From contig CAYWKJ010000005.1 in NCBI GenBank assembly GCA_964459205.1, forward strand, positions 1 through 46,329: a stretch of DNA of 46,329 nucleotides, in the 5' to 3' direction. The notes below the pieces were generated by a model, which saw nothing but the letters and a program-made list of their open reading frames with translations, had not been told where the DNA came from and did not search any database. The DNA is from JABJMC01 sp964459205 (lineage in GTDB: Bacteria; Patescibacteriota; Gracilibacteria; UBA1369; UBA12473). Positions 7,125 to 14,505 of the stretch are shown here, piece after piece (position 1 is the first letter of the stretch; every line of letters begins with the position of its first letter). The position numbers and the translations under genes are program-made.

Positions 7125-7484
7125 ATGTCCCATATCATGCTGACACATCCGCAAGGAAACGATGTTACCCAAAATTATTCTCGAAAAGGTGTGCATTTTA
7201 AGATTGGGCCGGTTATGGCAGTTATTTTGATGCTGGCTTTGATTGCGGTAATGGGGCTTATTTCTTTAACGCACTTAAACGCGATGTCTACCAAGGGATA
7301 CGAAATTAATAAATTAGAAAGCGAACACCAAGATTTGGTTCAAGATGGTGAGATTAATGACATGTTAATTTTGCAAGCCCGTTCACTTAAAACAATTGAG
7401 GGGCATGAATTGGTTCAGAACATGGTTAAACCTAATGAAGTTTATTATTTAGAGAGTATTTCTGGGTTAGCAAGTGTGAATTAA
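7125..7484 (+). CDS. FtsL-like single-pass membrane protein
   Basis: A 119-residue bitopic protein: about 25 polar residues, one membrane helix (near 28-50), then an extracytoplasmic helical region (INKLESEHQDLVQ onward) with heptad-like spacing. Size, topology and position directly behind rsmH fit the cell-division protein FtsL, but FtsL is too divergent to assign by sequence alone. The start at 7125 follows the rsmH stop by 19 nt; an ATG four codons later is also possible. A longer in-frame extension would overlap rsmH by over 100 nt and is rejected. Followed by a structured non-coding stretch. Confidence 0.7.
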   Translation: MSHIMLTHPQGNDVTQNYSRKGVHFKIGPVMAVILMLALIAVMGLISLTHLNAMSTKGYEINKLESEHQDLVQDGEINDMLILQARSLKTIEGHELVQNMVKPNEVYYLESISGLASVN

Positions 7485-7542
7485 GAGGGCCGCAAGGCCA
7501 CAGACTTTGAGGTGTTATTCCAATGGGTTAGGAATAAGCCAT

Positions 7543-7578
7543 CCAAATCTCCTCCAAGGGGTCCGTGAGGAGATTTGG
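7543..7578. repeat. 12-bp inverted repeat
   Basis: CCAAATCTCCTC pairs perfectly with GAGGAGATTTGG across a 12-nt loop. An additional AGCC/GGCT pairing flanks it. Confidence 0.75.
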
Positions 7579-7588
7579 GCTATGAAGA

Positions 7589-7619
7589 CGCGGGGGAAAA
7601 CCGCAGGTTTTCCCCCGCG
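7589..7619. repeat. 14-bp near-palindromic GC-rich hairpin
   Basis: CGCGGGGGAAAACC pairs perfectly with GGTTTTCCCCCGCG around a GCA loop. This is the strongest hairpin seen in the window. It could stop transcription or stabilise an RNA end. Confidence 0.75.
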
Positions 7620-7715
7620 CTCCCCCTTTCCCTAAAAGGAAGCGACTCGCTCGGGACCCACAAGACCCGTAGCTCGCCGCTGATTTTTTATAGTTGTGCA
7701 AAGAATATTATTATA

Positions 7716-7724
7716 TGTTATAAT
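7716..7724 (+). promoter_or_regulatory. Extended -10 promoter of the metallopeptidase-like gene
   Basis: TGT-TATAAT, predicting a transcript start about 22 nt before the TTG start at 7753. Confidence 0.55.
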
Positions 7725-7752
7725 TCCGTCCTTTTTTTAAAAGAAACATAAT

Positions 7753-8496
7753 TTGGTATTATCAAGATTCCCCGGTAGGGAGCCAACATTAAAAGAACAG
7801 CGATTAAATTTTGCTTATCACGAGGCAGGGCATGTTTTAATGCATTTATTAGAGGACAATGGAAGCCATCTGGTGCATGCATATATTTCTACCTTTGGAG
7901 AAAGAATGAAAAGGATTTTCCCAAAAGATTGGTTGGATAAATTGCCATTTGAATTTTGCGATGGAACGGTAGTGCGTAGTTATCGTGATACTCCTCTTAC
8001 CTTGTGTGATAAATTGAGAATTTTTGTTAAATCAAGAATTCATTGGCGTGCGGTAGAGGATAAAGAATTGCCAAATGTGGCGCCCCCAGACTTGTCACTA
8101 GACGAACAAGTAGGAAGGTTAGCAATGGCCTTAGCTGGAGTAGCTGCTAATCGGGCTTTGGCTGGTGAAGATGAGGAGACGGGAGGTTATTCTGATTGGT
8201 GGGAAGCTTTTTGTGTGTTTGTAACCTATTTTGATTATGATGAGATAACTGCACATAGAGCGATTCAGAGTTTTGAAAAGAATATGAAACTCTTTTTTGA
8301 TGATCCGATGGTAATTAAGGTGTTGGAGTCTGTATCAAGTTATCTTTTAAATAATTCCTGGCGAATTGATGATGATTTAGAAGGCCATATTAGAATATGG
8401 ATTACAGAGAAGTGTGGAGTGACTCTGGGGGAGTGGGAATATGTGAAAAGACTTTATAGAAGCTTTTGTGTAGACATGATTGATTTTTACTCCTAA
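7753..8496 (+). CDS. Stand-alone HEAGH zinc-metallopeptidase-like protein
   Basis: A 247-residue protein with a zinc-protease motif HEAGH at 23-27, the form typical of the FtsH (M41) peptidase domain. RLAMALAGVAANRAL follows near residue 122, resembling the helix after the M41 active site, and Asp148 in GGYSDWWEA could be the third ligand. It lacks the AAA ATPase domain and membrane segments of FtsH, so it is not FtsH. Substrate unknown; could be a soluble peptidase or an inactive relative. The start is TTG, fixed by an upstream promoter, since the first ATG falls after the HEAGH motif. Monocistronic, ahead of the aldolase gene. Confidence 0.75.
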   Translation: MVLSRFPGREPTLKEQRLNFAYHEAGHVLMHLLEDNGSHLVHAYISTFGERMKRIFPKDWLDKLPFEFCDGTVVRSYRDTPLTLCDKLRIFVKSRIHWRAVEDKELPNVAPPDLSLDEQVGRLAMALAGVAANRALAGEDEETGGYSDWWEAFCVFVTYFDYDEITAHRAIQSFEKNMKLFFDDPMVIKVLESVSSYLLNNSWRIDDDLEGHIRIWITEKCGVTLGEWEYVKRLYRSFCVDMIDFYS

Positions 8497-8538
8497 TCCC
8501 AGTATCCTACGGGCGCTTAAAATTTAACCCAACGGCTC

Positions 8539-9609
8539 ATGGCTGACCTTCCTGTTCTCGCTGAATTAAACAAACAAAACAATCCACATCTTCGAGTTCT
8601 CCCTTCTGGTTTTCACGCAATTAATTTGCGCCAAATGATGTCTGTTGCAGACAAACATAATTTTGGGGTGGTAGCGATTAACCAGCGTAACAAATATATT
8701 ATGCGCGCGACACTTGAGGCTGCCTGGCAAGTTAAATCTCCAGTTATTTTGGAAATTGCCGAGAGTGAAACCTCTTACTGTAATATGCATCCAGAGCGGC
8801 TTTCAGATTTTGCGCACGAAATAATTGCTGAAATGATTGATAAATATGGTTATGCAGTCCCGGTTGGACTTCATCATGATCATGTTCAAAAAGATGTTGA
8901 AGGTTGCACACAGCGTTCAATTGAGGCTGGTTTTACTTCGATTTTAATTGATCTTTCTAAGCTTTCTCTTGAGGAAAACATTGCTGGTTGTCAGGAAGTA
9001 GCCAAGAAAATTTATCCACTTGGCGTAGATTTGGAGGTTGAAGAAGGAGTAGTTCATTCCGTGGGATCTGAGGAAGCCGAAAAAGTCGCAGCTGATGTTG
9101 AGAATTATTATTCCAAGGTTGATGACATGCATAAATTAATGGCGGAAACTGGCGGAACCGGAGCCTCTTGTTTTATTGGAAACCAACATGGTGTTTATAA
9201 AGAGGAAAATCCGAGAATTGGCTATGATCGTCTTAAGGAAATTGCTGATTCGATTCGTCCACTTGAAGCTTATCCTGTAATGCACGGTGGTAGTGGCCTT
9301 AAACCAGAACAGTTCCAAATTCTTGTAAATAATGGAGCGCGTAAGATTAATTATGCAACGAGTGTCCAAAACATTTTCTTTAAGCACACACCGCAAGAAC
9401 TTTTAGATCGTATGGATGCTAAAGGTGAAGAAATGGGACGCCCACGTCGCAAAGTTTATATGTTGTTTGAGGAGGAGTTTGACCAACTTGATCACACCGC
9501 TGCAGTTGAAGAGATGACAGATCATCTTAAAATGATGATGACCGAAGCTTTTAATAGTGCAGATTGTGCGAAGCACTATGCAGAGGTGCTTGATTTCTTA
9601 AATTTATAA
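8539..9609 (+). CDS. fba: Class II fructose-bisphosphate aldolase
   Basis: Splits fructose 1,6-bisphosphate into dihydroxyacetone phosphate and glyceraldehyde 3-phosphate using zinc. The 356-residue length matches the FbaA-like class IIA. Key motifs: LHHDH at 111-115 (Asp114 acid/base, His115 zinc ligand), EVEEG with Glu near 168, QHGVYKEENP with His218 as zinc ligand, and HGGSG at 249-253. The C-terminal extension is typical of the longer class. ATG start without Shine-Dalgarno. It is followed after 36 nt by the second GAPDH, which has its own -10, so the two consecutive glycolytic steps are adjacent but perhaps separately transcribed. Confidence 0.93.
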   Translation: MADLPVLAELNKQNNPHLRVLPSGFHAINLRQMMSVADKHNFGVVAINQRNKYIMRATLEAAWQVKSPVILEIAESETSYCNMHPERLSDFAHEIIAEMIDKYGYAVPVGLHHDHVQKDVEGCTQRSIEAGFTSILIDLSKLSLEENIAGCQEVAKKIYPLGVDLEVEEGVVHSVGSEEAEKVAADVENYYSKVDDMHKLMAETGGTGASCFIGNQHGVYKEENPRIGYDRLKEIADSIRPLEAYPVMHGGSGLKPEQFQILVNNGARKINYATSVQNIFFKHTPQELLDRMDAKGEEMGRPRRKVYMLFEEEFDQLDHTAAVEEMTDHLKMMMTEAFNSADCAKHYAEVLDFLNL

Positions 9610-9622
9610 TTTCGACCCCTTT

Positions 9623-9628
9623 TATAAT
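9623..9628 (+). promoter_or_regulatory. -10 box of the second GAPDH gene
   Basis: Perfect TATAAT 17 nt before the ATG at 9646, giving a U/A-rich leader of about 11 nt. No clear -35. Confidence 0.45.
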
Positions 9629-9645
9629 TTTTAACTTTTTTAAAA

Positions 9646-10647
9646 ATGATTCGCGTAGGCATTAATGGATATGGTCGTATTGGGCGAGGAGTGCATCGTC
9701 AGGCTATTTTTTCTGATGATGTGGTTGTTGTGGCTATTAATAGCCGTGCTGGTGCTGATTCGCACGCTTTACTGCTTAAAAGAGATTCTGTTTACGGGAC
9801 TCTTGATGCGGAAGTTGGAGTAGAGGGTAATGATTTGAAAGTTAATGGTGAAATTGTGAAGGTTTTTCAGGAAAGAGATCCTGAAAATGTGCCCTGGGGT
9901 GATTTAGACGTTGATGTAGTTATTGAATCTACTGGTAAATTTACTAAGCATGGTGATGCTCAGCGCCATATGAAGAGTGGTGCTAAAAAAGTTTTGATTA
10001 CAGCTCCATGTAAGGATGATACAGTTCAGACTTTGGTGATGGGTGTTAATCATAAGGATTATGACCCACATAATTACAAAGTTGTTTCTAATGCTAGTTG
10101 TACTACCAACTGCTTAGCTCCGAGCATGAAAGTTTTATTAGAGAATTTTGGGGTGAAAAATGCCGTAGTTACTAGTATTCATGCTTTGACTTATACCCAA
10201 AATTTGCTTGATAATTCTAGTAGTGATTTTCGTCGGGCTCGGGCCACTATGTCTTCTGTTATTCCAACCACTACTGGTGCCATGGCCGCGATTTCACAAG
10301 TGTTACCTGAATTAGAAGGCAAAGTTTGTGGTATGGCATTTCGTGTCCCAACTCTTTGTGTGTCTTGTCTTGATATGGCCGTGACTTTTGATCGTGAGGT
10401 GACTGTTGATGAAATTAACGAGGCATTTTTAAAAGCAGAAAATAATGAGTTAAAGGGAGTGCTTGGTACATCTGATGAGCCACTTGTTTCGGTTGATTAT
10501 CGCGGAGACACTCGTTCTTGTGTGGTTGATTTGCAATCTACTAAGGTTGTAGATGGAAAAACCGCCCAGATTGTGGTTTGGTACGATAATGAGTGGGGCT
10601 ATATTTCACGCGTTTCAGATCTTATTCGTTGGATTTCCGCAGAGTAG
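9646..10647 (+). CDS. Second glyceraldehyde-3-phosphate dehydrogenase, probably NADP-using
   Basis: A full-length 333-residue GAPDH: INGYGRIGR at 6-14, catalytic SNASCTTNC with Cys152, His179 in TSIHALT, C-terminal WYDNEWGY. Where gapA (3042-4034) has Asp, this protein has Ser33 followed by Arg34 (AINSRAGAD). Loss of that Asp with gain of Ser/Arg is the usual signature of NADP acceptance, as in GapB-type enzymes. The region after His also differs (TYTQNLLDNSSS). It may run in the gluconeogenic direction or make NADPH. Placed directly after aldolase. It ends one nt before the convergent EamA gene. Confidence 0.93.
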   Translation: MIRVGINGYGRIGRGVHRQAIFSDDVVVVAINSRAGADSHALLLKRDSVYGTLDAEVGVEGNDLKVNGEIVKVFQERDPENVPWGDLDVDVVIESTGKFTKHGDAQRHMKSGAKKVLITAPCKDDTVQTLVMGVNHKDYDPHNYKVVSNASCTTNCLAPSMKVLLENFGVKNAVVTSIHALTYTQNLLDNSSSDFRRARATMSSVIPTTTGAMAAISQVLPELEGKVCGMAFRVPTLCVSCLDMAVTFDREVTVDEINEAFLKAENNELKGVLGTSDEPLVSVDYRGDTRSCVVDLQSTKVVDGKTAQIVVWYDNEWGYISRVSDLIRWISAE

Positions 10648-10648
10648 A

Positions 10649-11587
10649 TTAATGAGTCCAGTGTTTAGTTTTTACTATCTTATGATGGTGAGGGTGTTTT
10701 TGGTGGTGAATTACAGTGAAGGCAAGCCCAATTAAAATTGCGGCGCCGCCGATAAAATGGTGTGTGTACAGAGTTTCGCCAAGAATAAGAACGGCTAAAA
10801 TTACACCTATTAAAGGTGCGAGAAGGCTAGTAGAAGAAGCAATAGTAGCTGGGATTAGTTCTAGAGTTTTGTACCACATAAGTTGCCCAAATACGATTAC
10901 AAAAAGAGAGAAAATAAGGAGTGGGATTAAAACTTCTTTGTTAAGAAGGGCTGAAAATTCGTGCTGTATGGGAATAAGAAGAGGAATTATTATAAAAAAG
11001 AACATTGCTCCAACTCCATTTCGAATTAGTACTACTAGCTCTGGTGAAACGCGGTGAAGATTCTTTTTAAATAAACAAACTGATAGGGCCCAAATTAAAG
11101 CTGAGGCAATAATATAAAGATCACCGTGATTGGTTGTAAATGTATTGGTGAAGTTTTGAGTAACAATTAAAACTACTCCCAAAAACATTAATATAATTCC
11201 AAATATTTGATATTTAGTAACTCGTTCTTTGAGCCATAAAAAGGAAATTATTCCTACAAAAACTGCCTCTAGTCTTCCAAGGATTATGGCATTTGTGGCC
11301 GTGGTTTCTTGGAGGCCATTAAAAAGTAATAAGGGAGCAATAGCCGCGGCTAAAAAGGCGACTACAATCAAATATAAAACGTTTTTTTCTGGCAGGCGGT
11401 GAATTTTTTTTATTTCTGGGAAAAACCCAAAGAATAATAAAATTGCGATCACTGAGAAGAATTGAGAAAATCCAGCTAAAGTCTCGGGAGTTAGATTTTC
11501 AAGTAGTATTTTGGCAAGAATCGAATAGGAGGAGAGAGCAAGAACTGAGAGGAGGGCAGTAGAGATGCCCTTGGAATAGTTGTTCAT
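10649..11587 (-). CDS. EamA/DMT-superfamily transporter
   Basis: A 312-residue membrane protein with about ten transmembrane helices arranged as two EamA repeats (roughly 10-135 and 150-290), the layout of the drug/metabolite transporter superfamily. The conserved end of repeat 1 (GRLEAVFVGIISFLWLKERV) and of repeat 2 (LLAPLIGVILAVLILGE) are clear. Substrate cannot be told from sequence; exporters of amino acids or metabolites are common. Unusual is a His-rich cytoplasmic tail (HHQKHPHHH) in the last 20 residues that could bind metal. Convergent with GAPDH, one base apart. Confidence 0.9.
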   Translation of the reverse strand: MNNYSKGISTALLSVLALSSYSILAKILLENLTPETLAGFSQFFSVIAILLFFGFFPEIKKIHRLPEKNVLYLIVVAFLAAAIAPLLLFNGLQETTATNAIILGRLEAVFVGIISFLWLKERVTKYQIFGIILMFLGVVLIVTQNFTNTFTTNHGDLYIIASALIWALSVCLFKKNLHRVSPELVVLIRNGVGAMFFFIIIPLLIPIQHEFSALLNKEVLIPLLIFSLFVIVFGQLMWYKTLELIPATIASSTSLLAPLIGVILAVLILGETLYTHHFIGGAAILIGLAFTVIHHQKHPHHHKIVKTKHWTH

Positions 11588-11652
11588 GGCTGTAATTTTA
11601 ACATGAAGCCGAGAATTTTGGGAAAAAAGTTTTAAAATTTGCGATAACTTGC

Positions 11653-11658
11653 TATCGT
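11653..11658 (+). promoter_or_regulatory. Putative -10 of the epimerase gene
   Basis: TATCGT ends 7 nt before the ATG at 11666, so the transcript would begin at or beside the start codon. No convincing -35. Confidence 0.35.
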
Positions 11659-11665
11659 AAAGGCC

Positions 11666-12580
11666 ATGAAAATACTAGTTACAGGATCTAGCGGAACAAT
11701 TGGAACACGGCTTATGGAACGTCTTTTAGAGGCTGGACATGATACTGTGGGTTTGGATTATGTGAAAAATGAATGGAATGAGGATTTGAATAAGAAAAGC
11801 CTATTAGTTGATTTGCGCGATTTTGAGGCATCTATGGCCGCAGTCCCGGATGGAATTGATATGGTTGTTCACTTAGCAGCTAATGCTCGTGTTTATGATT
11901 TGGTTGTGGAGCCAGATTTGGCACGCGATAATTTGATTACGGTTTATAATGCTTTGGAGCTCGCGCGCCGCAAAGGTATTCCGAAATTTTGTTTTGCCTC
12001 TTCGCGCGAGGTTTATGGCAATTCAGACAAGTCTGCTCATCATGAAGATGAATCTTATGTAAAAAATTGTGAAAGCCCGTATACTGCCTCAAAAATTGCT
12101 GGAGAAGCTTTGGTTCATTCCTATAGCCAGTGTTATGGAATGGAGTTTTTGATTTATCGTTTTTCAAATGTTTATGGGATGTATGATAAGAGTAATCGAG
12201 TAGTACCGCTTTTTATTCGTAAATTGCTCAAAAATGAGCCAATTACTGTTTTTGGAGAAAATAAATTATTAGATTTTACTTATATAGATGATACGGTTGA
12301 TGGAATTAAGGTTAGTTTAGATAGATTTGATCAGGTTAAGGATCGGGTTTTTAATTTGGCTTTTGGGGAGGGGACGGCTATTTCTTATGTTGCAGAAAAA
12401 TTAAAAGAGCTTTTGAAGAGCGAAAGTGAAATAACAATGGGTGAAAGTCGGACTGGTGAGGTGATTAAATTTGTGGCTGATATTACTCGCGCCAAAAAGG
12501 ATTTGGATTATAACCCAACAGTTACTTTTGACGAAGGTATTCAGCGTTCAATAGACTGGTACCGAGAACACTTATATTAA
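11666..12580 (+). CDS. NAD-dependent sugar-nucleotide epimerase/dehydratase (extended SDR)
   Basis: A 304-residue extended short-chain dehydrogenase. It has the NAD-binding GSSGTIGTR at 8-16, the HLAANARV segment near 70, the catalytic Ser in FASSREVYG near 112, and YTASK (about 138-142) with catalytic Tyr and Lys. The C-terminal half binds the nucleotide sugar (RFSNVYGMYD, LDFTYIDDTV). Closest to UDP-glucose 4-epimerase-like proteins; the exact sugar is unknown. Likely supplies sugars for surface glycans. A -10 abuts the ATG, suggesting a leaderless message. Its stop overlaps the stop of the convergent phosphofructokinase gene by four bases. Confidence 0.9.
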   Translation: MKILVTGSSGTIGTRLMERLLEAGHDTVGLDYVKNEWNEDLNKKSLLVDLRDFEASMAAVPDGIDMVVHLAANARVYDLVVEPDLARDNLITVYNALELARRKGIPKFCFASSREVYGNSDKSAHHEDESYVKNCESPYTASKIAGEALVHSYSQCYGMEFLIYRFSNVYGMYDKSNRVVPLFIRKLLKNEPITVFGENKLLDFTYIDDTVDGIKVSLDRFDQVKDRVFNLAFGEGTAISYVAEKLKELLKSESEITMGESRTGEVIKFVADITRAKKDLDYNPTVTFDEGIQRSIDWYREHLY

Positions 12581-13758
12581 AAAAGTGTACCAACTTTGGT
12601 GATTTCTCCAACTAATGGCGCTGCGTAGTCTAGGAATTTTTCGGTTACCCCGTTGCCGGCTTCGTTGATAAAATCGCGCGGCATGTCTTTGGTAACTTTG
12701 GCTACGTTTTTAAGCTCAGTAAGTTTGGCCTCGGAGGTGTAAGGGGAATTGTTGGTGCGTTCTAAGTATATGGAGCCAGATTGGGCGTCACCCATGGCAA
12801 ATTTAATTGCCGCTTCGCCTACTAAGCGGGCCTCGCGCGCATCTACTTCGCTAATAGTGTCGGCATAGGAGCGTTGCGCATAACCAAGGGTGTCAGTGCG
12901 GACACGGAGCCCGTCGTGTTTAGAATTATTTTTAACATGATCAGCTAAAAGGTCGCCAAGTGCTCCGGTCCCAGAAAGTTGAATATTACCGTGGGCATCC
13001 ACCTCTTTGCTGAATTTTTTAGCTAGAAGTTCGCCGGTTTCGTCTTTAATTCCTTCTGATACAGCGACAACGCAGCGTCCGTATTGGTCTACGACGGTGT
13101 CGATTTCTTGCACAATAGATTCTAGTGATTTGGGAGTTTCGGGAAGATAGATAAGATGGGGGCCGGCATCTTCTTGGAATTTTGCGAGCGCAGCCGCAGC
13201 TGTGAGCCAGCCGGCATGCCGGCCCATAACAACGTCAATTTTTACGCCTTTAAGTGAGCGGTTGTCCATTTCGTTGCCAAGAAAACACTCAGCAACGTAT
13301 TTAGCAGCACTTGGATAGCCAGGGCAGTGATCAGTTATACGCAAATCATTGTCGATAGTTTTTGGAATATGAAAAGCCTTGAAGTCATAGCCTTTTTGCG
13401 CGGCAATTTCACTGACAATGTGAGCAGTTTCGGCGGTGTCGTTTCCACCAATATAGAAATAATATTTGATTCCGTATTTCTCAAAAACTTCAAAAATTTT
13501 TTCGCAGTCTTCGGGAGTAGGCTTGTGACGGCATGATCCAAGGGCTGATCCAGGAGTTCCCGCGATTACTTCTAGCTCTTCTTCGGATATTTCTTTTAAA
13601 TTAATAAATTCCTCTTTAAAAACTCCAGTAATTCCGTGCTTCATGCCATAAATTTCGCCAATTTCCGTATGTTTTTTGGCTTCGAGTATAGCGCCAACTA
13701 AACTCTGGTTAATAACGCGGGTCGGGCCACCAGATTGGCCAATGATCATATTGTTCAT
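12577..13758 (-). CDS. PPi-dependent 6-phosphofructokinase
   Basis: Phosphorylates fructose 6-phosphate in glycolysis. The 393-residue protein has the PfkA fold motifs: GQSGGPT near the N-terminus, GGNDT at about 104-108, and PKTIDNDL at about 132-139. In the first motif the fourth residue is Asp, where ATP enzymes have Gly; that Asp, with Lys in PKTIDND, is the accepted marker of pyrophosphate-dependent enzymes. I chose the ATG at 13758; a TTG three codons upstream is in frame but closer to the promoter (-10 TACAAT at 13783-13788). Use of PPi would save ATP. Stop overlaps the convergent epimerase gene. Confidence 0.92.
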   Translation of the reverse strand: MNNMIIGQSGGPTRVINQSLVGAILEAKKHTEIGEIYGMKHGITGVFKEEFINLKEISEEELEVIAGTPGSALGSCRHKPTPEDCEKIFEVFEKYGIKYYFYIGGNDTAETAHIVSEIAAQKGYDFKAFHIPKTIDNDLRITDHCPGYPSAAKYVAECFLGNEMDNRSLKGVKIDVVMGRHAGWLTAAAALAKFQEDAGPHLIYLPETPKSLESIVQEIDTVVDQYGRCVVAVSEGIKDETGELLAKKFSKEVDAHGNIQLSGTGALGDLLADHVKNNSKHDGLRVRTDTLGYAQRSYADTISEVDAREARLVGEAAIKFAMGDAQSGSIYLERTNNSPYTSEAKLTELKNVAKVTKDMPRDFINEAGNGVTEKFLDYAAPLVGEITKVGTLF

Positions 13759-13779
13759 GATTTTCAAATTAAGTACGTG

Positions 13780-13788
13780 CTGATTGTA
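13780..13788 (-). promoter_or_regulatory. Extended -10 promoter of the phosphofructokinase gene
   Basis: The minus strand reads TGCTACAAT (13780-13788 with the TG extension just upstream). Predicted leader about 18 nt to the ATG at 13758. Confidence 0.45.
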
Positions 13789-13883
13789 GCATAGCTAATT
13801 TTAGGTACTATCCCCTTACCTTTCTCTTCCCTGATTTACAGATTTGTGCTTAAATAACTTCCTAGGCCTTCAATAACTGTTTT

Positions 13884-14477
13884 ATGGTGAAGCGTGATTC
13901 CAAAAATTCTAAAAAACCAGACGAAGCCAAAGTTCAAAAATTGGTAGCTGCTTGCCAAAACGGTGACTCAGATGCTTTTGGTGAATTATATGATCTCTAC
14001 ATTGATGTGGTGTATCGCTATGTGTATTACCGTGTGAGCCGGGAGGAGGTCGAGGATATTACGGAAAATGTTTTTGTGAGAGTTTGGGAAAATATTGATA
14101 AATATACTCCTGGCAAGCATCCATTTTCTTCTTGGATGTTTAGGATTGCGCATAATTTAGTGGTGGATCATTATCGTTTTCACAGAAAGCATATTTCTTT
14201 GCGTGAACGTTTGCCTCATCACGTAAATCAATCTGATGATGACCCAGCAGATTGGGCTTCACAGCGACTTAATCAAACGCAAGTTCGAGACGCTTTGAAA
14301 GAATTAAAAGAACCTTATCAACAAGTTTTAGTTCTTAAATTTTTAAGTGGATTTAGTAATAAAGAAATTGCCGAGGTTATGGAGCGGAAAGAAGGCAATA
14401 TTCGTATTTTGCAGTATCGAGCTTTAAAGGCCCTTCGCCAAATTTTAGAAAAAAAAGGCATGGGACGTAACACTTAA
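13884..14477 (+). CDS. ECF-type RNA polymerase sigma factor
   Basis: A 197-residue sigma factor with region 2 at about 20-95 (DAFGELYDLY, the -10-binding segment FSSWMFRIAHNLVVDHYR) and region 4 at about 133-185 (LKEPYQQVLVLKF, helix-turn-helix FSNKEIAEVMERKEGNIRILQYRALKAL). No region 1.1 or 3, as in ECF (group 4) factors. ATG start, no Shine-Dalgarno. It is followed after 28 nt by a membrane protein with FecR domain that is the likely anti-sigma or sensor, so the pair should convert an envelope signal into a transcription response. Targets are not visible from this window. Confidence 0.93.
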   Translation: MVKRDSKNSKKPDEAKVQKLVAACQNGDSDAFGELYDLYIDVVYRYVYYRVSREEVEDITENVFVRVWENIDKYTPGKHPFSSWMFRIAHNLVVDHYRFHRKHISLRERLPHHVNQSDDDPADWASQRLNQTQVRDALKELKEPYQQVLVLKFLSGFSNKEIAEVMERKEGNIRILQYRALKALRQILEKKGMGRNT

Positions 14478-14505
14478 CCTTATTTGTTGTTCTAAGCATT
14501 GCACT

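Larger units (their letters stand above)
7485..7715. other. Structured non-coding stretch between ftsL-like gene and metallopeptidase gene
   Basis: No gene fits. The stretch is more GC-rich than its surroundings and full of inverted repeats: ATTCC/GGAAT near 7517-7535; a 12-bp stem CCAAATCTCCTC / GAGGAGATTTGG (7543-7554, 7567-7578); and a 14-bp stem with a 3-nt loop (7589-7602, 7606-7619). None is followed directly by a T-run. It could encode a structured RNA or be a degenerate repeat element. Confidence 0.5.
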
